From assembly GCF_004354045.1 (NCBI RefSeq), contig NZ_SMRT01000001.1, forward strand, positions 992,001 to 1,056,000: a DNA stretch of 64,000 bases, given 5' to 3'. Positions 34,543 through 43,571 of this stretch are shown here, in pieces. Within the stretch, counting starts at the first letter, position 1; each line of letters starts with the position of its first letter. The notes under the pieces are model-generated. The model had not been told where the DNA came from. It saw only the letters and a program-made list of their open reading frames with translations, and ran no database searches. Made by a program: the position numbers and the translations under genes. This DNA is from Paenibacillus piri. GTDB taxonomy: Bacteria > Bacillota > Bacilli > Paenibacillales > NBRC-103111.

Positions 34543-34680
34543 AACGACAAACAGAACGACAAACAGAACGACAAACAGAACGACAAACAGAACGACAAAC
34601 AGAACGACAAACAGAACGACAAACAGAACGACAAACAGTATGACAAACAGTATGACAAACAGAACGATATACAGCATGAC
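34543..34680 (+). repeat. 12-bp tandem repeat (AACGACAAACAG) ahead of a permease gene
   Basis: About eight perfect copies, then variants with TATGACAAACAG and AACGATATACAG. The period keeps the frame of the following permease, where it would encode repeated Asn-Asp-Lys-Gln. No ribosome site precedes the ATG at 34531, whereas ATG 34729 has GAGGAGG, so I read the array as untranslated leader rather than an N-terminal tail. Confidence 0.9.
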
Positions 34681-34728
34681 ATTGCAGGGCAACATAACAG
34701 GACGACATATGACGAGGAGGCAGTCGCC

Positions 34729-35700
34729 ATGGAGCGCATCGTTCGCGCAGTCAGGAGCCGCAGCCGGCCGTATCGGAAAACCGCCGATGACCGGCTCGTC
34801 TCCGCCAAGCATTTCTGGATCGGGAAGGAAGCGGATCAAGGATTTCTGTTCCGGTTGTTCATGTACTTGATCCTTGTCGATACGGCGTTCATTTATATCA
34901 AACCGATTTTGTATATGGCCGGAACGATGATCAAGGACGCTTCGAATATGCTGGATCCGTCCGTGATCTGGGTCCCGCGTTCGATTTATACGGGACATCT
35001 GGAGGAAGCGTTCAAGCTGCTCAAGTACAACTCCGGCTTCGTATACAGCCTGACGATTTCATTGTCGGTGACGGTATTGCAAATCATTTCCTGCGCGATT
35101 GCCGGATATGCTTTCGCCAGGCTGGAATTTTCGTTCAAAAAGCTGTGGTTCGCCGCGCTTGTATTCACATTTATTTTGCCGCCGCAGCTGACGATTTTGC
35201 CGTCGATCATTATGTTCAAGCAGCTCGGCTGGGCCAATACCGTCCTGCCGATGATTGTGCCGGCCATCTTCGGGCATGGGCTGAAGGGCGCGCTGTTCGT
35301 CATTATATTCCGGCAGTTTTTTTCCACCTTGCCCAAGGAGCTGGAGGAGGCGGCGAGGATGGACGGCGCGAACGCGTTTCGCTTTTTCTTTAAGGTGATG
35401 CTGCCGATATCCAGGTCTGCGATTATCGTCGTCTTTTTGTTTTCGTTCGTTTGGAACTGGAACGATTTCTACCTGCCGTCGATGTACATGTCGGGCGCGA
35501 AGGAGGTCCCGCTCTCGATCAGCTTGGCGAAGCTGGCAGCTTCGTTGAATGCTGATTCCGCACAGGGGGGCACGAGCATATTTGCCGAGCCGGTCAAAAT
35601 GGCCGCGTCCTTCCTGATCATTTTGCCGGTGCTCGTCGTGTACGCGATTGCCCAGCGGTGGTTCGTCGAAGGAATCGAAAGGACCGGATTGGTCGAGTAG
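34729..35700 (+). CDS. Sugar ABC transporter permease, MalG type (second transporter)
   Basis: ATG 34729 lies eight bases after GAGGAGG and gives 323 residues; the frame is open back to ATG 34531 through the 12-bp repeat, which would add 66 very polar residues. Six helices. EAA loop LEEAARMDGANAFRFFFKV. Ends FVEGIERTGLVE, typical of LplC/YtcP-type permeases. Pairs with the permease at 33659. Confidence 0.9.
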   Translation: MERIVRAVRSRSRPYRKTADDRLVSAKHFWIGKEADQGFLFRLFMYLILVDTAFIYIKPILYMAGTMIKDASNMLDPSVIWVPRSIYTGHLEEAFKLLKYNSGFVYSLTISLSVTVLQIISCAIAGYAFARLEFSFKKLWFAALVFTFILPPQLTILPSIIMFKQLGWANTVLPMIVPAIFGHGLKGALFVIIFRQFFSTLPKELEEAARMDGANAFRFFFKVMLPISRSAIIVVFLFSFVWNWNDFYLPSMYMSGAKEVPLSISLAKLAASLNADSAQGGTSIFAEPVKMAASFLIILPVLVVYAIAQRWFVEGIERTGLVE

Positions 35701-35770
35701 CGGGGGGAGAGTCAGGTTAGTCGATTGTTTTACAGAAAAGCTACTTTATAACAGGCGGTGTATGATTGAA

Positions 35771-37102
35771 ATGAGAAAATGGTTATCAGCTTTGTTGGTT
35801 TTGGTTTTTATTGCGCTTGCGGGCTGCACGGGCAAAAACGACGTATCGTCCCCATCCGCTGCAGGCAATCCTGCCGGAGAAGCGGCAGCCGGCTCGAAAG
35901 ATCCGGTCAAGCTGCAGTTTTACACGAGCAGCGGCACCTTGACGAATACGGAATTTAAAACGTTTATCGCCGATCCCGTCAACAAAAAGTATCCGAATAT
36001 TACGATCGAGCGGATCGAACCGCCGACAGGGACGACGCCCGAGGACTTTTTCTCCTCCGGAGCCAATCCGGATTTGATTTATTCCAGCTCGACCACGCAT
36101 ACGAAGCTGCTCAGCATCGGCGTGTACCAGGATTTGCGCGAGCTGATCCAAAAGTATAAATTCGACGAAAGCCGGATCAAGCCGTTTTTATACAATTACG
36201 CCAAGGGGCTTTCGGGCAAGGGCGAAATATTCGCAATTCCGTTCAATTCCAACCAACATATTTTGTATTACAACAAAGATATTTTCGATAAATTCGGCGT
36301 TCCGTATCCATCCGACCAGCAGATGACGTGGGAGCAGGCTCTTGAGCTGGGACGGCTGCTGACGAAGACAGAAAACGGCGTCAATTATATCGGTATCGAT
36401 GCCGAAGGCCCGATCGGAATCGCCAAAAATTTGGCGCTGCCCATTATCGATTCGAAGACGGGAAAATCGTTCCTGAATTCGCCGGATTGGGTGCGCGTGT
36501 TTGCAATCGCCAAACAGAACTATGAAATTCCCGGTTATCTCGGCAAAGATAACAAATATGTGTACGGTCGCGACGAATTTATGAAAGACCGCAATTTGGC
36601 GATGCGGCCGACTTGGCTGGCCAATATGGTCGGCCCGTTGGAGGAGCTGCGTCAGCAGGGACTTGAGGTGAATTGGGACATCGCGCCGATTCCGACCTTC
36701 AGCGATCATCTGGGCCAAACGAGGGAGGCGCAGGTTCACACGCTTTCGGTTTCCAACAAAAGCAAGCATAAGGACGAAGCCTTTTTGGCGATCGCGCAAA
36801 TTTTGTCCGAGGAGGTGCAGCGGATTTTGGCCCGCAACGGCCGGGTGCCCGCAATTATCAATAAAGAGCTGGAAAAGGAGTATGGAGCCGACATTCCGGT
36901 GCTGAAAGGCAAAAAAGTGCAGAACGTCTTCGTCGGCGAGCCGCTGCAGGAGCATAACTTCCATCAGTTCGAGCTTGACGTCCAGAAGTACGTAACCGAA
37001 GCCGCCAAAAGCATCGCAACCGGCACGGACGTCAATACGGCGATCCGCAAAGCGTCGGAAAGCGTGGATAAAGAGGTCGAACGGCTGCAAAAAAACAAAT
37101 AA
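35771..37102 (+). CDS. Substrate-binding lipoprotein of the second transporter
   Basis: ATG 35771 (MRKWLSALLVLVF) follows AGGCGGTG at 10 bp; ATG 35762 is too close to it. 443 residues with lipobox ALAGC. Family-1 solute-binding signatures: FFSSGANPDLIYSSS, GEIFAIPFNSNQHILYYNKD, GVPYPSDQQMTWEQALELG. Last transporter gene of the operon. Confidence 0.92.
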   Translation: MRKWLSALLVLVFIALAGCTGKNDVSSPSAAGNPAGEAAAGSKDPVKLQFYTSSGTLTNTEFKTFIADPVNKKYPNITIERIEPPTGTTPEDFFSSGANPDLIYSSSTTHTKLLSIGVYQDLRELIQKYKFDESRIKPFLYNYAKGLSGKGEIFAIPFNSNQHILYYNKDIFDKFGVPYPSDQQMTWEQALELGRLLTKTENGVNYIGIDAEGPIGIAKNLALPIIDSKTGKSFLNSPDWVRVFAIAKQNYEIPGYLGKDNKYVYGRDEFMKDRNLAMRPTWLANMVGPLEELRQQGLEVNWDIAPIPTFSDHLGQTREAQVHTLSVSNKSKHKDEAFLAIAQILSEEVQRILARNGRVPAIINKELEKEYGADIPVLKGKKVQNVFVGEPLQEHNFHQFELDVQKYVTEAAKSIATGTDVNTAIRKASESVDKEVERLQKNK

Positions 37103-37154
37103 CGGACATTTAACCGACAGCCTTAAATTATGATCGAAAATGAGGTGGAAAAGC

Positions 37155-38525
37155 ATGAGTTCAATATCGTCTTACCGGGAACGTCCGGAGCGGGAGCGCA
37201 AGATCCATATCAACCTGTTTCTGCGCAATACCGGCCATCATGAAGCGGCATGGCGGCATCCGCAGGCGCAGCCGGAGCGCACGCTGGAGGTCGGCTTTTA
37301 CCGGGAGCTGGCTCAGACGGCGGAGCGGGGCTTGTTCGATTCGCTGTTTATTTCGGACAATTATTCCGGCACCTGGCGGCGGGTGGAGCCGTTCACGCTG
37401 CTGTCGGCTCTGGCGATGGCGACGCGCCATATCGGCTTGATTGCGACGGTCAATACGACTTACAACGAGCCCTTTCATATCGCCCGCCAATTCGCCTCGC
37501 TAGATCATATAAGCGGCGGCCGTGCCGGCTGGAACATCGTAACGGGAGCAGGCGGCAACGACGCTTATAATTTCGGGAAAGCGAACCACCCGGATCATGC
37601 GCTGCGGTATGAGACCGCGGAGGAGTTCGTGGAAGTCGTCAAGCAGCTGTGGGACAGCTGGGAGGACGATGCGCTGCTGCTCGATAAGCAATCGGGACGG
37701 CAGTTTGATGCCGGCAAGGTGCATGAAATTCATTTCAAAGGAAAATTTCATGCCGTCCGGGGTCCGCTTAATATTCCGCGCCCTCCCCAAGGCTATCCGG
37801 TGCTGGTGCAGGCCGGCTCCTCGGATAGCGGAAAAGAGCTGGCGGCGAAGACGGCGGAGGTGATCTTCACGGCGCAGCCGTCGATTGAGGAGGCGCAATC
37901 ATTCTACGCCGACGTCAAGTCACGGCTGGCCCGGTATGGCCGCACCCCCGACCAGCTCCAGGTACTGCCGGGGCTCAGCCCGATCATTGCCGGGACGGAG
38001 GCCGAAGCAAAAGAGCTCGAAGACGAGCTGTTTGCGTTGACCGATGTTTCCGGGGCGATTCAGCGTCTCTCCGACCGGCTGGGCGTCGACTTTACGGGCT
38101 ATTCGCTGGATAGCCGCGTGCCTGTCGACGGAGCGCGCGGCATTGAAACCATTAACGGGATGAAAGGCCGCCATCAGCTGCTGCTCGATTTGATTCAGCG
38201 GGAACGGCCGACCTTCCGGGAGCTGATCGTCCATCTGGCCGGAGCGCGCGGACATCTGACGTTCACGGGAACGCCGCTCCAGCTGGCGGATGTGATCGAA
38301 CGCTGGTTTATCGAACGCGTTGCCGACGGGTTTAATCTGATGCCGCCTGTTTTCCCTGGCGGGCTGGACATTTTCGTCGACAAAGTGGTGCCCGAGCTGC
38401 AAAACCGGGGCTTGTTTCGCACCGCCTACGAGGCGGAGACGCTGCGAGGCCATTTGGGATTGGCGCGTCCGGAACACGTTCGCGGCACCAATTGGACGGC
38501 AGCGGGAGCCGAACCGTCCTTTTAA
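37155..38525 (+). CDS. NtaA/SnaA-family FMN-dependent monooxygenase (second paralogue)
   Basis: ATG 37155 follows GAGGTGG at 7 bp. 456 residues, closely similar along its whole length to the product at 18684 (shared NTGHHEAAWRHPQAQPE-type N-terminus, SLDHISGGRAGWNIVTG, GYPVLVQAGSSDSGKELAA). Same chemistry expected: FMNH2-dependent oxidation of an organosulfur or amine compound. It ends the long carbohydrate operon, 52 bp after the binding-protein gene, and lacks the leader elements of its paralogue. Confidence 0.92.
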   Translation: MSSISSYRERPERERKIHINLFLRNTGHHEAAWRHPQAQPERTLEVGFYRELAQTAERGLFDSLFISDNYSGTWRRVEPFTLLSALAMATRHIGLIATVNTTYNEPFHIARQFASLDHISGGRAGWNIVTGAGGNDAYNFGKANHPDHALRYETAEEFVEVVKQLWDSWEDDALLLDKQSGRQFDAGKVHEIHFKGKFHAVRGPLNIPRPPQGYPVLVQAGSSDSGKELAAKTAEVIFTAQPSIEEAQSFYADVKSRLARYGRTPDQLQVLPGLSPIIAGTEAEAKELEDELFALTDVSGAIQRLSDRLGVDFTGYSLDSRVPVDGARGIETINGMKGRHQLLLDLIQRERPTFRELIVHLAGARGHLTFTGTPLQLADVIERWFIERVADGFNLMPPVFPGGLDIFVDKVVPELQNRGLFRTAYEAETLRGHLGLARPEHVRGTNWTAAGAEPSF

Positions 38526-38566
38526 CCGATTGAAGGAGATGCGGACTTCTTTCCGCATCCACCCGA

Positions 38567-39166
38567 TCAAATCGTCATGCGCGGAAGCTTGAATCCTTCC
38601 AATAAAAGGGAAATAACTGGCATGATTTCCTCCAACGATTGTTTTTCATCCGGCAGCTGCGCCATCCAGAGTACGGCTTCGTTCAGAGCGCCCGAAAGCA
38701 AATGAGTCAGCGCATCGACGGATACCGGCTTCACATATCCTTGCCGCTGCATCATGTGAAGCTGCTCGCGCAGGTGCCGCATCGAATTTTGCTCATCCAT
38801 CATGCGCCAGGCTTCCCAGCCTAACACCGCAGGACCGTCGATGAGCAAAATTCGCTTGTTTCGGGGCTCGACGGCCGCTGCTACAAATGCGCGGCATCCA
38901 AGCAGCAGCTGCTCCCAAGCATCGTCGCTTCGGGATGCCTCGGCTTCAACCCGTTCCCCGACCTCCTTTTGGACGGATTCCAGTACCGCTTGAAAAATGC
39001 CTCTCTTGCTTCCGAAATGATGGTAGACGGCCCCGCGCGTCAGCTTGGCCTCATGCACGATATCCTCCAACGCCGTATCGGCATAACCTTGCGCTGTAAA
39101 ATAATTTCTCGCGACGTCGATCAGCTTGCGGATCGTTTCGTTCGTATCTTCCTTCTTTCTCCTCAT
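38567..39166 (-). CDS. TetR-family repressor
   Basis: 199 residues. N-terminal HTH (YADTALEDIVHEAKLTRGAVYHHFGSK shown in part: LEDIVHEAKLTRGAVYHHF) at about 30-55 and a helical ligand domain with the TetR_C-type LIDGPAVLGWEAWR. Lies 32 bp downstream of the VOC gene in the same direction. A palindrome upstream of the pair is the likely autoregulatory operator. Confidence 0.92.
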   Translation of the reverse strand: MRRKKEDTNETIRKLIDVARNYFTAQGYADTALEDIVHEAKLTRGAVYHHFGSKRGIFQAVLESVQKEVGERVEAEASRSDDAWEQLLLGCRAFVAAAVEPRNKRILLIDGPAVLGWEAWRMMDEQNSMRHLREQLHMMQRQGYVKPVSVDALTHLLSGALNEAVLWMAQLPDEKQSLEEIMPVISLLLEGFKLPRMTI

Positions 39167-39198
39167 GATGCGGCTTGGCTCCTATCTGATTTTACGTT

Positions 39199-39684
39199 TC
39201 AATCCCGATTCTTTCCGGCAGTTCCGATGCCAGGTGCCGGCTCGCCCGCTTGGGCTCCCGACCAAATGTTCTCCACGTATTGGGTGCTCTCCGCTTCGGA
39301 AGGCGGAATGATTTGAATGACGTCAATGAGGACGCCGTTAGGATCGCGAGTTATAAAATGCCGCTGCCCGAACTCCTCGTCGCGGATATCCTGCTCCAGA
39401 GGAAGCTGGTTGTCCGCAATGAGCCTGGCATACTCCGCGTTCGCATCGTCCACCTCAAAATTGAGGATCAAGCCTTGCGCCGGCTTGCGGTAAGCTGCAG
39501 GTACGGTAGGATGAGCCGCATTCAGCAGAGCCAGCTCGAACGGAGTATTTCCTCCGGCTAATCGCAGACTCACGTACCAATCGGCTTCATACACCTTCTC
39601 AAACCCGAAATAGTCCGTGTAAAACGCGGAGCTTTCGGCAACCCGTTCGGTCAAAATGACCGGATAAAAACTGGATAATTTCAT
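39199..39684 (-). CDS. Glyoxalase/bleomycin-resistance (VOC) family protein
   Basis: 161 residues, two beta-alpha-beta-beta-beta modules ([20 protein letters not shown], and [20 protein letters not shown] with the second His/Glu-type metal region). VOC proteins include glyoxalases, dioxygenases and drug-binding resistance proteins. Co-transcribed with the TetR gene, so likely a detoxification or sensing pair. GGAAGTGAT precedes ATG 39684. Confidence 0.88.
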   Translation of the reverse strand: MKLSSFYPVILTERVAESSAFYTDYFGFEKVYEADWYVSLRLAGGNTPFELALLNAAHPTVPAAYRKPAQGLILNFEVDDANAEYARLIADNQLPLEQDIRDEEFGQRHFITRDPNGVLIDVIQIIPPSEAESTQYVENIWSGAQAGEPAPGIGTAGKNRD

Positions 39685-39720
39685 ACTATCACTTCCTTAG
39701 CTTTGGATATATCCAGTTTA

Positions 39721-39741
39721 ACATACATACTGTATGTATGT
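39721..39741. promoter_or_regulatory. TetR-type palindromic operator upstream of the VOC-TetR genes
   Basis: ACATACATAC (39721-39730) and GTATGTATGT (39732-39741) form a perfect 10-bp dyad around one base, 37 bp before the VOC start. It resembles TetR-family operators such as the AcrR site. Confidence 0.7.
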
Positions 39742-39794
39742 AAATGACGCTTGAAAATCAATATGCGGCAGTAGAGGGCTAAAACCGTCAATCG

Positions 39795-39838
39795 GCAAAA
39801 AAGAACGCCGCCAGCGTATTCCCCAAGGCAGCGTTCTT
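39795..39838 (-). terminator. Terminator of the nitroreductase-flavoprotein operon
   Basis: On the minus strand AAGAACGC (39838-39831) pairs with GCGTTCTT (39808-39801), with the T-run continuing to six, 20 bp beyond the flavoprotein stop. Confidence 0.8.
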
Positions 39839-39857
39839 CATTATGTCGCACATCTTA

Positions 39858-40994
39858 TTATGAGCTGCCGCTTCGCGCATGCGCCATGCTCCGGACGATG
39901 CGCGGGATAATGCTGCGGCAAGCTTTCCGCACTCCGGCGATAAAGCGAAAGGCCGGGCCGTGGCTGTATGAGGCGAGCGGGCCGGCGATGTACAGACCGG
40001 GGAGGCTGCTCATAAAGTGTGCATCCAGCTTCGGATACCGGCCGTTTCCGTCATCCTCGCGCTCCAGCAGCTCCAGCAGCCGCTGCTCCAGAAACGGAAC
40101 GCGCCCGATATCGATCCGATAGCCGGACGCGCTGACGAGATGGTCGAACAGCCGCGTCTCCCCGTTGGACAGCTCAAGCCGCAGCTTGCCGCCGTCGACG
40201 GCTTCCGCTTTTTGGACAACTGCATTGCCCGTTTCGCGGATTTTGCCCTCCACATACGGACGCAGGAACGCGGCGGCGCTGCCGGGAGGCTGCACCTGTT
40301 TTTCCCGTTTCTGCTCCAGCGGCAAATCGAAAAACGTCTCGCCCAATTGGATGAGCTCGCTGCCCGATTGGCCTTCCCTGTAATTGGCGGCGTCGCGCCG
40401 GTATATCAGCTCCGCATCGCTTCCAGCCATATGGAGCAGCGCCGCGGCTTCCCATGCGCTTTGGCCGCTGCCGATCACGGCAACTTGTTTCCCGGCAAAC
40501 GGACGGAAGTCCGTTAGGGCGAATGTATGGGAAACGAGGCCTGGCGGCAGGCCGTCGTACGTGTCCGGTATGTACGAATAGTGCTGCAGGCCGGTCGCGA
40601 TCACTGCATGACGCGCGGTATAGACGCCCCCTCCCTCCGTGACGGCTTCGTAGCCGTCAGCGGTCCGGCTCAGCTGCAGCACATGCTCGGGCGTGAAACG
40701 CACGCCGGTTCGGGCCGCGAACCATGTCGCGTAATCGACGAACAGCGGGCGGGGCAGCGGAACCGGCAGATCAATTCCGCTTTCGGCGGCAAACCGCAGG
40801 AGGGTGAAGCTTTCATGAGGATCGGATAAATAGACCGAATCCGGGTGGGTGCGGATGAACATATTCTGCGGCATCTGATGCTTCCAGAAATGCATCGGAT
40901 AACCGAGCAGCGTATAGGTCAGGCAATGGGCTTTCGCATGGGCAGCCAATGAAATCCCGTAAGGTCCGGCGCCAATAATAAGCAGATCGGTCAA
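39858..40994 (-). CDS. FAD-dependent pyridine-nucleotide oxidoreductase / N-hydroxylase-like
   Basis: TTG 40994 (MTDLLIIGAGPYGIS) follows ACGGAGG at 7 bp and fits the Rossmann start; ATG 41027 lies inside the previous gene with no site. 378 residues with FAD motif GAGPYG, a second dinucleotide motif VAVIGSGQSAWEAA (about 165) and ATGLQHYSYIP. Resembles SidA/lysine N-hydroxylase-like and flavin monooxygenases; the substrate is unknown. Downstream of the nitroreductase, separated by 19 bp. Confidence 0.83.
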   Translation of the reverse strand: MTDLLIIGAGPYGISLAAHAKAHCLTYTLLGYPMHFWKHQMPQNMFIRTHPDSVYLSDPHESFTLLRFAAESGIDLPVPLPRPLFVDYATWFAARTGVRFTPEHVLQLSRTADGYEAVTEGGGVYTARHAVIATGLQHYSYIPDTYDGLPPGLVSHTFALTDFRPFAGKQVAVIGSGQSAWEAAALLHMAGSDAELIYRRDAANYREGQSGSELIQLGETFFDLPLEQKREKQVQPPGSAAAFLRPYVEGKIRETGNAVVQKAEAVDGGKLRLELSNGETRLFDHLVSASGYRIDIGRVPFLEQRLLELLEREDDGNGRYPKLDAHFMSSLPGLYIAGPLASYSHGPAFRFIAGVRKACRSIIPRIVRSMAHARSGSS

Positions 40995-41013
40995 TTGTCG
41001 GCCTCCGTTCGCG

Positions 41014-41751
41014 TTATTGAAGCTCAAAGCCCTGCTCGAATAAGAAGCTTTTCATATGGGTCCGCTGGCGCGAGTTTAACCGTTTGGCCATTTCCCTGGA
41101 CCAATCGGATTCCCGTGTACCTCCTGCGCGGGTGCGCATAAATTCGGCGAGCGAGCGGTTGTACGCCTCGATCCCTTGCGCATACGAATCCGTTGAGTAC
41201 GTTTCCCGGTGGTAGACGGTTTCCAGCGGCAGCCTTGGCCGTTGTGTCGGCTCCTGATCAGGGTAGCCTACGCACATGCCGAACACCGGATAGACAAACT
41301 TCGGCAGTCCGATCACCTCCGACACCTCCTTCGGATGGTTGCGGATGCCGCCGACAAATACGACGCCGAGCCCGAGCGATTCCGCGGCAACGGCGGCATT
41401 TTGCGCGGCCAGCGCGGCATCGACCGTCGCAATAATAAAAATTTCGGTCGTTGCCGGTATGCGCACCTCCTCGACAGGGGCGCACGCATGTTGTAGCCGC
41501 AGCAAATCAGCGCACCAGATAAGGAACAACGGGCATTCCTCGATAAACTGCTGATCGGCCGCCAGATGAGCCAGCTGCCGCTTCGCCTCCGCTCCGGTCA
41601 CTCCGACAACGCTGTAGGCCTGCATGTTGCTGGAGGTTGAAGCCTTTTGCGCCGATTCGATGATGGCTCTGACCTGCTCGCCGCTTAACGGATCGGGCTT
41701 ATACTTGCGGATGGAGCGGTGCTGCTGCAGTTGACGTATCGTCGAATTCAT
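41014..41751 (-). CDS. NfsA/NfrA-type NAD(P)H-FMN nitroreductase
   Basis: ATG 41751 (MNSTIRQLQQHRSIRKYKP) follows AAAGGAG at 9 bp. 245 residues; FMN-binding HRSIRKYK at the N-terminus, SSNMQAYSVVGV (about 45) and GVVFVGGIRNHP (about 138) mark the NfsA/FRP group, whose C-terminal part here ends YHRETYSTDSYAQGIEAYN. Such enzymes reduce free FMN, nitro compounds or quinones. Its leader carries the same CCGG-hairpin/terminator motif as two FMNH2-dependent monooxygenase genes, so it may be their flavin reductase. Confidence 0.9.
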   Translation of the reverse strand: MNSTIRQLQQHRSIRKYKPDPLSGEQVRAIIESAQKASTSSNMQAYSVVGVTGAEAKRQLAHLAADQQFIEECPLFLIWCADLLRLQHACAPVEEVRIPATTEIFIIATVDAALAAQNAAVAAESLGLGVVFVGGIRNHPKEVSEVIGLPKFVYPVFGMCVGYPDQEPTQRPRLPLETVYHRETYSTDSYAQGIEAYNRSLAEFMRTRAGGTRESDWSREMAKRLNSRQRTHMKSFLFEQGFELQ

Positions 41752-41797
41752 TCGCAATTTCTCCTTTTCTAAAGATTCTTTTTGTTCATGCAACGCG

Positions 41798-41844
41798 AAA
41801 AACCGGAAACGCAGCCCTGGGGGGGCGGTCTCCGGTTGTCCGGT
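41798..41844 (-). terminator. Leader terminator with overlapping CCGG hairpin (motif copy 3)
   Basis: Minus strand: CCGG-ACAA-CCGG-AGA (41843-41829), whose second half is also the 5' arm of a terminator, ACCGGAGAC with GTTTCCGGT (9 pairs, one G-T), followed by five T (41802-41798). It lies between a strong promoter and the nitroreductase start. Confidence 0.7.
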
Positions 41845-41884
41845 TGTGAATGCATATAATACCCAGCGGGATACTCTACTATAA

Positions 41885-41914
41885 AATATAGCATCGGCAG
41901 GCTTTTCCTGTCAA
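41885..41914 (-). promoter_or_regulatory. Promoter of the nitroreductase-flavoprotein operon
   Basis: Minus-strand TTGACA (41914-41909, perfect) and TATATT (41890-41885, 5/6) with an 18-bp spacer. This places the start near 41878 and gives a leader of about 127 nt containing the hairpin/terminator motif. Confidence 0.6.
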
Positions 41915-41988
41915 TGGGTAAACCTCTAAATGTTGATACCCGCATCTATTCCGTCTTAACGTGTACGCAAGGATTATACATTAGCCGT

Positions 41989-42663
41989 TCAGCGCATGAG
42001 CAGGGAACGAATGTCTTCTATTTTATCCAATACGGCATCGGGAGCATCGGCTCCTTTGGGAATCGGCTGATACCTGGCAAGTCCCTGGCGCACATAGACG
42101 GCTTTCATGCCAAGCCGCTTCGCGGGGATGATATCGTTGTCGATCCTGTCGCCTATCATAACGGCGTGCCGGGGCAGGCACGACGCCTGCTCCAGCGCCA
42201 GCTGGAACAGCTGCGGGTTCGGCTTGGCGAACCCGGCCTCGGCCGATTCGCAGCATACCGTAATATATTCCGCGAACCCATAAGCCTTCAGCCGGTCAGT
42301 GGTTCCCGGACCTTGATTGGCGATGATTCCGATCCGGTACAGACCGGACAGCTCGCGGACGAGAGGGAGGGCGGCGGGAAACGGCCGCTCCATATCTTTT
42401 CGGTATCGCATATTTTGTTTTATGATCCGTCGGTGGTCGACGGAAGCAACATGCCGCTCCATATAATCGCCCATCGGAAATTCGGCAAATGCGCGATAGG
42501 CATCCTCAAGTCCTCTAACTACCTCATCCGGATGAAACGCATATCCGAGCGCTGCCGATTCCACGGCAAATTGACGGATGCTTTCCAATATAGCCGCCGA
42601 TTCATCAATCAGCGTTTCCCCCAGATCGAAAAAAATCCATTGCAGTTCCTGCTTTAATGTCAT
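41989..42663 (-). CDS. HAD-superfamily hydrolase
   Basis: 224 residues. Motif I is FFDLGETL, where the usual second Asp is Gly, as in many FDLGGTL-type HAD proteins. Cap domain at about 20-95, motif II IIANQG, motif III Lys in AGFAKPNPQLF, motif IV MIGDRIDNDI. Probable small-molecule phosphatase. AGGAGG precedes ATG 42663. Single gene. Confidence 0.88.
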   Translation of the reverse strand: MTLKQELQWIFFDLGETLIDESAAILESIRQFAVESAALGYAFHPDEVVRGLEDAYRAFAEFPMGDYMERHVASVDHRRIIKQNMRYRKDMERPFPAALPLVRELSGLYRIGIIANQGPGTTDRLKAYGFAEYITVCCESAEAGFAKPNPQLFQLALEQASCLPRHAVMIGDRIDNDIIPAKRLGMKAVYVRQGLARYQPIPKGADAPDAVLDKIEDIRSLLMR

Positions 42664-42848
42664 TGTCGTTTCTCCTCCTTCGGACGATGCAGCGAGCGGG
42701 CCGGCATCCTTGCGGGCAATGCTGCAGGTTTATGCGTAATCGCGCTTGGCTTTCATCTTAGCACAGTCCGTCGGCATGCGATACATGTTGATGCCTCTTG
42801 CGCAGACGTCATGGTATACTGGTTGAAAAAAGTCTAAGGTGATCCCAG

Positions 42849-43454
42849 ATGTACCAATATATCGACCAAACATACGAAAGCCACGATTTCAGCGGGGCCG
42901 ATCAAAGAGACGGCGAGCTTATCCGCTGTACGTTTACGCGCTGCAGCTTTAAAAGTGCGATATTGCAGGAGATTAACACCATCAGCTGCCGGTTTATCGA
43001 ATGCGATTTTCAAGGCGCATCGCTGAATGCTTCGGCGCATGCCGAATCCGCGTTTTTGAACTGCCGCTTTTACGGCGCCAATCTGTTCGTGGCGTCTTTC
43101 ACCGAATGTAAAATGACGGGCTCGGACTTCTCGCTGGCGCAAATGGAAGGGGTCACGATTCGCCGGGGCGACTGGTCGTATACGAATTTGCGGAATATGA
43201 ATTTGGCCAAGCAGGATTTGCGGGGAGTAAGGCTGTATGAGGCCGATTTGCATGGCTGCAATATGGAGAAAGCGGACTTAAGAGACGCGGATTTGACCCG
43301 GACCCAGCTGGGCCAGGTGAAGCTGCAGGGCGCCGACCTGCGGGGAGCGGTGCTGGAGGGCGTCGATTTGAAACCCGTCAATGTGAAAGGCGTGCGGATG
43401 GATGCGGTTCAGGCTGTTGCGTTTTTACGCTCGTTCGGGGCAAAAGTCGATTAA
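42849..43454 (+). CDS. Pentapeptide-repeat protein
   Basis: 201 residues with A(D/N)LXX-type pentapeptides forming a right-handed quadrilateral helix, e.g. DFSGADQRDGELIRCTF, LRDADLTRTQLGQVKLQGAD. The length and MYQYIDQTYESHDFSGAD start resemble McbG/Qnr-like proteins, some of which protect DNA gyrase; that role is not shown here. AAGGTGATC precedes ATG 42849. Confidence 0.9.
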   Translation: MYQYIDQTYESHDFSGADQRDGELIRCTFTRCSFKSAILQEINTISCRFIECDFQGASLNASAHAESAFLNCRFYGANLFVASFTECKMTGSDFSLAQMEGVTIRRGDWSYTNLRNMNLAKQDLRGVRLYEADLHGCNMEKADLRDADLTRTQLGQVKLQGADLRGAVLEGVDLKPVNVKGVRMDAVQAVAFLRSFGAKVD

Positions 43455-43571
43455 AACCGGCGACGTCCTTTGTATCGGGCTGTCCTTGCCGACGACTGCA
43501 CGGGGTCCGACAACCGCGTGTACAGCAGCAGCGTGTATCGAGCGCGGACCTGTCGGATTGTTGGTGTCCGT

